In this document: piece after piece, positions 57,521-64,000 of the stretch
Position numbering within the stretch: position 1 is the stretch's first letter
Layout of the letters: every line of letters starts with the position of its first letter
Assembly: GCA_030340625.1 (NCBI GenBank)
Contig: JAOPHQ010005440.1
Location: 62,001 to 126,000, forward strand
DNA length: 64,000 bases
Origin: Merluccius polli
Lineage: Eukaryota; Chordata; Actinopteri; Gadiformes; Merlucciidae
Direction of reading: 5' to 3'
Made by a program: the position numbers and the translations under genes
Notes under the pieces: model-generated
Databases searched by the model: none
Told to the model about the DNA's origin: nothing
Seen by the model: only the letters and a program-made list of their open reading frames with translations

Positions 57521-59152
57521 AGGAGCTATATGTAGGATTTCGCCCTCTCTGGCCAAAACTGTTATTGCAACCACGTTGTAAATACTGTACAGCGTGGTAC
57601 TCCCTCCCCCTCCCCCCCCAGAGTAGCGGTTGCCAGATTCCCCGTTCCCGGATTACTCAACACAACACTGCGTCTACTAGAAGGAGCAACCATGACAAGT
57701 GTTTAACATACTGTTCTTTGCTTTTATTTAGGTAAAGAACATAGAATTGCCTCTGTGTATGAAGTGTGCTATACAAATACACTTGCCTTGCATAGATCGC
57801 TGATAATATTGACCAACTGCATCACCGTCACCGGGGCTTCATAGTAATGTGTCCGAATAGAGCAGCCCTCTCGGACACACACACATGCTGTTACCGCTGT
57901 TTTATTAGCATCCACACTTCCAGACCATCACCGGGGCTTCATAGTAATGTGTCCGAGGAGAGCAGCCCTCTCGGACACACACACATGCTGTTACCGCTTG
58001 TTTTATTATCATCCACACCTCCAGACCATCACCGGGGCTTCAGAGTAATGTGTCCGAATAGAGTAGCCCTCTCGGACACACACACATGCTGTTACCGCTG
58101 TTTTATTATCATCCACACTTCCACACACACCGGGCCTTTGCACTACAGTAGCCCGAGAAGGGCAGCCCTCTCGGACACACACGCATGCTGTTACCGCTGT
58201 TTTATTATCATCCACACTTCCAGACCATCACCGGGGCTTCATAGTAATGTGTCCGAATAGAGCAGCCCTCTCGGACACACACACGTGCTGTTACCGCTGT
58301 TTTATTATCATCCAACACATCCAGACCATCACCGGGGCTTCATAGTAATGTGTCCGAGGAGAGCAGCCCTCTCGGACACACACACATGCTGTTACCGCTG
58401 TTTTATTAGCATCCACACTTCCAGACCATCACCGGGGCTTCATAGTAATGTGTCCGAATAGAGCAGCCCTCTCGGACACACACACTTGCTGTTACCGCTG
58501 TTTTATTATCATCCGCACTCCCACACCGTCACCGGGGCTTCATAGTAATGTGTCCGAATAGAGCAGCCCTGTCGGACACACACGCCAGCTCTGACCGCTG
58601 TTTTATTATCATCCACACTGCAGTCGGTGTGCAGTAAATGGCACCCTCAATGGTGTGAAATCCTTACATACAGTCATTGAGCAAACAATACTGACTTCGT
58701 GAAAACGCCCATGAGGCAACGACGCAATGATTCGCTTCAAACATGTTTTTCTAGCAAAAACTGAATAATGGCGATAAGCCAAATATAATTCTAAAGATAT
58801 ACTGCAATAGTTCACTCCAGTGGAAACATGGACCATTTTCATTACCCAACTAAAATATATTTGGTAGGCTAATAGTGCAATGTAAACATGTTCACGAATG
58901 CATTTAGTAACGTCAGACATTTCTGACCCGAAACATTTGTAGCTGCAGCCTTCCTTATACAGTAAATGGCTGCAGCTCAGCCTATCTGGCAACCCGGATC
59001 ACGATATAGTACTGACTTCGCGATTGGACGCTAGGCAGAAGGTGGCGCAACAGACCAAAACACAAAATGAAAACAAAACAGTTTTCCTGGCACAGTGACA
59101 TATTAGGGTCATTTTATGATTACTTTGAGTACATTTCTTACATATAGCTCCT
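57521..59152. mobile_element. TTAA-flanked element with an eight-unit array
   Basis: Ends aggagctatatgtaggattt and acatatagctcct; TTAA at 57517-57520 and 59153-59156. Kolobok- or piggyBac-like by target. It contains the largest array of the ~100-bp unit in the window. Confidence 0.85.
57824..58620 (+). repeat. Tandem array, eight units of about 100 bp
   Basis: The core ccggggcttcatagtaatgt starts at 57831, 57931, 58032, about 58130 (degenerate), 58231, 58332, 58432 and 58532. Each unit holds an imperfect hairpin (gtccgagagagc-like/ctctcggac) and ttaccgctgttttatta. Confidence 0.92.
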
Positions 59153-59292
59153 TTAAGTCATGATCATATACTGTATATATATGTATATGTGTGTGTTTTA
59201 TCGGTTATCAGTATTGGCCTTTAGGAGCTGAAAGTTATCGGTTATCGGTATCGGTTTAAAAAAAAAAGTTATCATGCATCCCTAGTACATAG

Positions 59293-59797
59293 GCAGCCCA
59301 TTTGATAAATTTAGCCTCAAGCCTATCTAAATCAGAATCCTTGTTAGATTTTAAATTGTTGAGAACAGAAAGCACTTCAGTTAGTTTGATTTTCCTGAAA
59401 CTGAAGTTATTCATGGTCTGGTGTCAAATCTAATTAGAAGTGTGGTGGTTAGTTTCACAAGAAGTCTGCATAGAACTGATGGAAATGAAATGTTGATTTA
59501 AGAAATCAGCGACATCTGAAGGTTCTTCAATGATGCGATCTTTGAACTTTACCTGATTGACTGGTTGCCTGATTTATTGAAGTCATTTGCTTTCCTCCAG
59601 AACTATCTTGGATTTTTGAAATGTTTGGAGAGACTGTCGGCATAATAGACAGCTTTTGCATTTGTTGTTTTAGCCTTGCTTGTGTTTCTTAGCTGTCTGT
59701 AAACGTCCCATTGTAATGGGTCTTTAGTTTTCCTAAATTTAGCCCAGGCTAAATCTCGCTGTCTGAACAGACTTATTAAGTCAGAGTCAACCCAGGG
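59293..59797 (-). pseudogene. LINE linker between endonuclease and RT
   Basis: Encodes PWVDSDLISLFRQRDLAW and AKFRKTKDPLQWDVYRQLRN, ending in YYADSLSKHFKNPR, the conserved spacer before RT in this LINE type. It then degenerates through stops toward 59293. Confidence 0.8.
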
Positions 59798-60879
59798 TAG
59801 AGTTGTTCCGATTCCGATACCAGTATCGGAAATTGCTCCGATACTGCCGAAAATGCTGGCATCGGTATCGGCGACTACTGGAGTCCAGGCACCGATCCGA
59901 TACCACGTAATGTTTTCAATTAGTAATCTAATAGGGGTTATGCGCAACATACTTCTGCATTCTGCGAAACAGGTCTCATCACATCCGGTTCAGGTCCGCT
60001 GTACCGCGCTCACATTATTTTATTTATTAATCCGCACTTCCAGATAGGGTGGCCATTCGTCCGGCTTTAGGCCGGACTGTCCGGTTCCCCCCTCCCGTCG
60101 GCCGTAGGTCCGCGGTGTGTTGCAATCGCGTGTGCCCCCCCCCCCCCACGGCCGTAGGTCCGAGGCGCGCACCCCCCCCCCCCCCCGCCCCACGGGCTGA
60201 GGTGTCCTCCTTTTCAACAACTCATAAATGGTCACCCTACTTCCAGACCGTCGCCGGGGCTTCAGAGTAATGTGTCCGAGGAGAGTAGCCCTCTCGGACA
60301 CACACGCTAGCTTTTACCGCTGTTTATTTTTTATTTTTTTTATCCGCACTTCCAGACCGTCACCGGGGCTTCAGAGTAATGTGTCCGAGGAGAGTAGCCC
60401 TCTCCCGGACACACACGCTAGCTTTTACCGCTGTTTTGTTTTTGTTTTTTAATCCGCACTTCCAGACCGTCACCGGGGCTTCAGAGTAATGTGCCCAAGG
60501 AGAGTAGCCCTCTCCCGGACTCACTCGCTAGCTTTAACCGCTGTTTTTTTTTTTTTTTTTTTTTATCCATCTTTTCTTCTCACCAACATTCAGATGTTAA
60601 AATCAAATAAAACGCCAACACTAAAAAGGGCTAGAATAGAACAGCTGTTAACTGTTCTATTTAAAAATAAATGGCTTGAATTTGCTCTATTTATTCATGT
60701 TTTACAAAGAGTTTAACCTGAGCCAGGCCTTACCACTATGATAATCATATCACAGTCATGCATGTATGCTATTTTTATAACATACTGGTATCGGATCGGT
60801 ACTCGGTATCGGCCGATACCCACAGCACAAGTACCGGAATCGGTATCGGGAGGGAAAAAATGGTATCGGAACATCTCTA
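59798..60879. mobile_element. hAT element with tandem units and a nested MITE
   Basis: Ends tagagttgttccgattccga and tggtatcggaacatctcta; exact duplication acccaggg at 59790-59797 and 60880-60887. About 60031-60560 holds three to four units of the ~110-bp repeat, the first split by the MITE at 60045. Confidence 0.9.
60045..60239. mobile_element. hAT-type MITE (195 bp) inside a tandem unit
   Basis: Ends tagggtggccatt and aatggtcaccct plus a; exact duplication cttccaga at 60037-60044 and 60240-60247. The interior has ccggactgtccggtt and poly-C runs and resembles the hairpin at 46440-46543. Confidence 0.9.
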
Positions 60880-60894
60880 ACCCAGGGTAGATGT

Positions 60895-61646
60895 TGGGGA
60901 TGCTATGGTTCTCAATATAATATTGTACCATACGGTACGCCAACCACGGTTCAATACGCACTTGCAAATTGTTTTTTCAATTCCGCGTTACTACTTTACT
61001 TGTATGTCTCTCCGAATTGGCTCTGTGTGTGTGTATCTGTGTTGCCAGAGAAACCCCCTACCAACGCGAGTAATATCCAATCACTGTTAGTATGCAAATG
61101 ACCCAATGACATTGGGGGCAACAATGGAGTAGGACTTCACAGAAAGCAGAACACAGCAAGGTAGCGAAGAAAGCCAAACCAAATTGAACATGGCGAGCGT
61201 TGAGAGGCAACAGTTTGAGGAAGCACCTTAAACTGACTTCTTCTTACAAATCAGTGATGTGGGGACACTTTGTTTTTGGCGTTGAATACAATGATGAAGG
61301 AACGAAAACAGTGAACAGCCTTGCGCTCACCACAGATAGTTGGACCTCCCGGGCAACAGAAAGTTACCTCACTGTGACAGTACACTATTTGTCGGATTGA
61401 GAGATGAAGAGCGCAGTGCTGCAAACTCGTCCGTTATATGAAAGTCATAAAAGCGCGCACTTGGCAGAGGAATTGGCAGAGGAATTGGCAAATGCAGTGA
61501 CTGAGTGGAAGCTGGAGAGGCCAAACCGAAATAAAGAAATCATTTTGGAAATAGTATTTTTTTTTTCCTCCATAATGAAACCGAACCGAAACCGAAAAAC
61601 CGAGGTACGTATTGAATCGTGGGCTAACTGTATTGTTGCATCCCTA
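60895..61646 (+). mobile_element. hAT element with transposase remnant
   Basis: Left end tggggatgctatggttctc and right end ctgtattgttgcatcccta; flanks gtagatgt (60887-60894) and gtagatta (the 3 bases 61647, then 63497 onward, once the next element is removed) agree at 6 of 8. Bases 61205-61520 encode LALTTDSWTSRATESYLTV and VHYLSD, a hAT catalytic segment with stops and a small repeated EELA unit. Confidence 0.75.
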
Positions 61647-61950
61647 GTAGTGATGGAACGGTTTATGAAAACCATCCGAACTGTTCGGTTCAACTGTCTT
61701 GGTTCGATTCACGTGTGTTGCGTTCGGTTCATGCGCTGCTCCTTTTTCTCATAGGCGAAGCATGTACACTTCACAGCAGAAGGTGGCGGTACTGCGCCTA
61801 AAGCCAACCACCAGTAGTAAACAACAAGAAGAAGCGAAAGCGGTGTAGCCGGGTTTAGCAGATAGAAATAGAGTATTGGGTCAGTTGTTGTGGAGAATTG
61901 TGTGGGTATGGCGAGTGGAAAAGAGCCAGAGTTAGAAGATGCGCCAGCAG

Positions 61951-63345
61951 TAGGGTTGTGGCTGACTGACATCACGATGGAGAGCCACCATTGTGATGCC
62001 ACACCCCCCTCGTCCGACACACACTAATCCTATAGTCTCTTCTATAGTTATTACCTAAAAACTTTGCAGGGATTGCTCTGTAAATAAATTGAAAATATAA
62101 CTAATGGTCCATATAAAGTGCTGTAAGTTAACTAGGGCTGCCCCCTAATAGGCGGCTTATGCTGGGCTTACACCGGAGTTTTACCGGAGTCACAGCGCGC
62201 TCCCGTCATCTCGGTCGTAAGGTAGTAATCTGCGCTGTTTCAGGTCAGTCTTTTCCTAGTCTTGGGCTTGCGATAATATCAAACGTGTTTGATATTATTG
62301 CAAGTCGCATTGACGTAACACAATCAACAACCAATAGATGAGCCCCGACAAAAGCGGAAACAGGAAACCTGACAGTTTCTACCAAGGGCATGATGGGAAA
62401 AAACTGCATGGTGGGAAAAAAGAATAAAATAATCTAGTTGTAGTCTTGTAAATAGTGACCCTGCAAGATTCACAGTCTTTGTAAAATCTCAGTCTGAGAC
62501 TCGGCTGTGACTAAATCTCTCAACACTTTGTCTTTAGATGTGAGCAGGTGTGAGCTGGTAGTTTTCCAAGAGTCTTTTCCAAATCTTTTCAAAGTCTTCT
62601 GATGTGTGGGTAACATTAGTCGATCGACGGAGGCTTATCGTCGAATACGTTTTCATTAGTCGAGCAAAAATGAAAACATAAAAATAAAAGGCATGAGCAT
62701 CGCAAACCGAATACATCCGTGGTCGCAACAAGCCCTGATTTAACTCATCGCTACAGGCATACTGACCAATAGCCTACACCTGGGCAGGTAGACACCTAGG
62801 CAGGTAGACCCCACTAGACATGCGGGACTAATACCGGTAATCGCGGCTTTAGTTCGTCGTGTTTGATCGCTGTAATTCGGAGCGTGAATATCGGTTGAAT
62901 ATCTAATATCTTTCTAACTTTAGAAAACACTTTTGTATTTTTTAAGACGATAGTCGCACATCCCTCGTAACTACGCCCGTGAAGGTGAACCCTCCCGGAC
63001 TCCGCTATTAACATGAACCGCTCCGCTGGAGGAGCCGCACATCCACACGCACCGGACACCAAAATACCAACAAACATGTTTTCCATTTGCTTGCTTTTAA
63101 ATAAAATTGTGTGCAGTTATATGGTTAAATACAATTATTAAAAGTGTTCATGTCACCTTCCTGGTCCAGAACCGTTTGGTCCATGCCGTAAATAGGCGGC
63201 CCGCTTTGTGTGTGTGCTTGTAAAAATGATATTTAAGCCTGATTATTACGGTATTGTATTATCTGTAAAGCAGCACAAGGTTAACAGTGTTTCTTTTATA
63301 ACACCAAGTTAGAGATTAAATAATAGATTAACGCGATTAAAAAAC
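61951..63345 (+). mobile_element. hAT family copy 5, right end missing
   Basis: Starts tagggttgtg and jumps to gctgactgacatcacgatgg, lacking about 30 subterminal bases. It keeps the conserved interior (aaccctcccggactccgcta) and stops near aaaaaacataac without the usual right end. A 456-bp insertion (62160-62615) splits it. Confidence 0.75.
62160..62615. mobile_element. Insertion flanked by TTA in hAT copy 5
   Basis: Compared with the other family copies, 456 bp are inserted between cggctta and gtcgatcgacgg. TTA lies on both sides (62157-62159, 62616-62618), which suggests Harbinger. The ends tgctgggcttacac and gtgtgggtaaca match only weakly. Confidence 0.5.
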
Positions 63346-63496
63346 ATAACTCTTTCAGTTCAATTTTAACCTGACTATAACAGACATCATTGATTTTCCT
63401 AACAATCAACATATACCGAACCGAAAACCGTGACCACAAAACCGTGAACCGAACCAATCCGTGGATTTTGTGAACCGTTCCACCCCTAATCCCTAG

Positions 63497-64000
63497 TAGA
63501 TTACCTTTTCATTGTTTTCCAGGGTGCATGTTTGTTGCAGATATGTATACATTTTGACGACAGATAGTCCTGCATAGTAGTCCTGGATAGTCCAAGTGTC
63601 CTGCACAGTTGGTATTATTTTGAATCGATACCAATTTAAAGCAATTAGGGCTATATTCATATTTCTGCATTGTCTAATTTATTATGAATTTGAGCTAGAT
63701 TATTGAGTGATCACTGAAAGTCAGACATTATGACATGTTTTTTGATCCTCTCAGGATGGTTAGGATGCAGTCTAAAAATGTGTGATTGAAGGTTAAAATT
63801 TTGATTTTCAATTGAGCATCTGTCTTTCGAGGAGGAATTGCCATGCATTTGGCCATTCAATAGAATTTATAGTGGCTGTGATACAGTTTGGGATTCTATA
63901 AATATCTCCAATCATAATAGATTTATTTTCATTTAGAATAATCTTAACAGATAAAGCCTCGAAATGCAATGGTTCGATCTTAGGCAAAATATGTTCAGAC
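63497..64000 (-). pseudogene. LINE endonuclease-like end part
   Basis: Minus-strand frames give SKCIHICNKHAPWKTMK just before the linker and LTFSDHSII near 63700, where SDH is the typical late motif of LINE endonucleases. Many stops are present, and the element runs off the window. Confidence 0.6.

Larger units (their letters stand above)
56753..59284. mobile_element. hAT element in the LINE, hosting a TTAA element
   Basis: Ends taggggtgcacgggccgata and aagttatcatgcatcccta; exact duplication gtacatag at 56745-56752 and 59285-59292. Carries a BED-finger remnant (57151-57360) and a TTAA-flanked element (57521-59152). Confidence 0.9.
61648..63488. mobile_element. hAT element inserted at the terminus of another hAT
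   Basis: Ends tagtgatggaacggtttatg and ttgtgaaccgttccacccct plus a; exact duplication atccctag at 61640-61647 and 63489-63496. Seven of the eight target bases are the last bases of the hAT at 60895-61646. It contains a copy of the tagggttgtgccgatag family at 61951-63345. Confidence 0.88.
53782..64000 (-). mobile_element. Old LINE on the minus strand, broken up by at least six insertions
   Basis: Pieces of one retrotransposon ORF follow each other in the right order on the minus strand: endonuclease-like part (64000-63497), linker (59797-59293), RT (56752-56374, 55880-55224), and the C-terminal part (54012-53782). They are separated by elements at 61648-63488, 60895-61646, 59798-60879, 56753-59284, 55881-56373 and 54013-55215. 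Removing 56753-59284 with one duplication rejoins the codons as WAAYVLMYPRADL, and removing 55881-56373 gives DLVDHHILLQKLKNI, proving the order of events. The sequence suggests the CR1/L2 or Rex-like part of the Jockey lineage; the clade is uncertain. Confidence 0.85.

Noticed and set aside
57831..58620. Regular repeats that superficially resemble a CRISPR array
   Set aside because: Units of about 100 bp are contiguous tandem copies without unique spacers, in eukaryotic transposon DNA.
52735..63086. A similar minus-strand frame (with SGACGCAAP-like and RFMLIAESGR segments) in two places
   Set aside because: Both lie in copies of one hAT family. Sequence identity explains the shared frame; no start context or known domain supports a gene.

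Overview
The window looks like teleost fish nuclear DNA. A host gene with GT-AG introns is embedded in a very dense, layered set of fish-type transposable elements: hAT, Tc1/mariner, PIF/Harbinger, TTAA-flanked Kolobok/piggyBac-like elements, a tRNA-derived SINE, non-LTR retrotransposons and a Ty3/gypsy element. No bacterial features, CRISPR, rRNA genes or free-standing tRNA genes were seen.

Host gene. The minus strand carries the N-terminal coding exons of eif4g1 (translation initiation factor eIF4G1). Five in-frame exons, at 24538-24462, 23973-23887, 21053-21021, 3437-3249 and 2998-2902, encode the first 157 residues. The gene continues to the left of the window; any 5' non-coding exons and the promoter lie right of 24.5 kb and were not recognised. 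The 17.6-kb intron at 3438-21020 holds most of the left-hand elements. A THAP-domain remnant (363-716, minus) and an unrecognised exon-like ORF (3-240, plus) lie at the left edge.

Layout. 3.9-5.1 kb: a structurally intact Tc1/mariner element with a full DD36E transposase. 5.6-10.2 kb: a hAT element hosting a SINE, which is itself split by a 2,674-bp near-perfect palindromic element. 10.2-13.2 kb: hAT transposase debris, a hairpin-forming tandem repeat, and the 3' end of a CR1/L2-like LINE. 13.5-17.3 kb: a broken Ty3/gypsy element with integrase upstream of reverse transcriptase. 17.3-35.5 kb: several hAT elements with exact 8-bp duplications, three inverted-repeat elements and a miniature LTR retroelement. 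36-47 kb: more hATs, including a three-deep nest at 39,960-42,728. 47.07-50.68 kb: an almost intact three-exon hAT element with a single in-frame stop. 52.6-64 kb: one old minus-strand LINE broken up by at least six insertions, several themselves nested.

Most element boundaries are supported by target-site duplications read directly from the sequence, and two are further supported because removing the insertion restores the interrupted reading frame. The points most worth a second look are the DD36E element, the giant palindrome inside the SINE, a ~100-110 bp hairpin-bearing repeat unit amplified separately inside four different elements, the integrase-first gypsy element, and conservation in fish eif4g1 of methionines aligned with two human alternative start sites.
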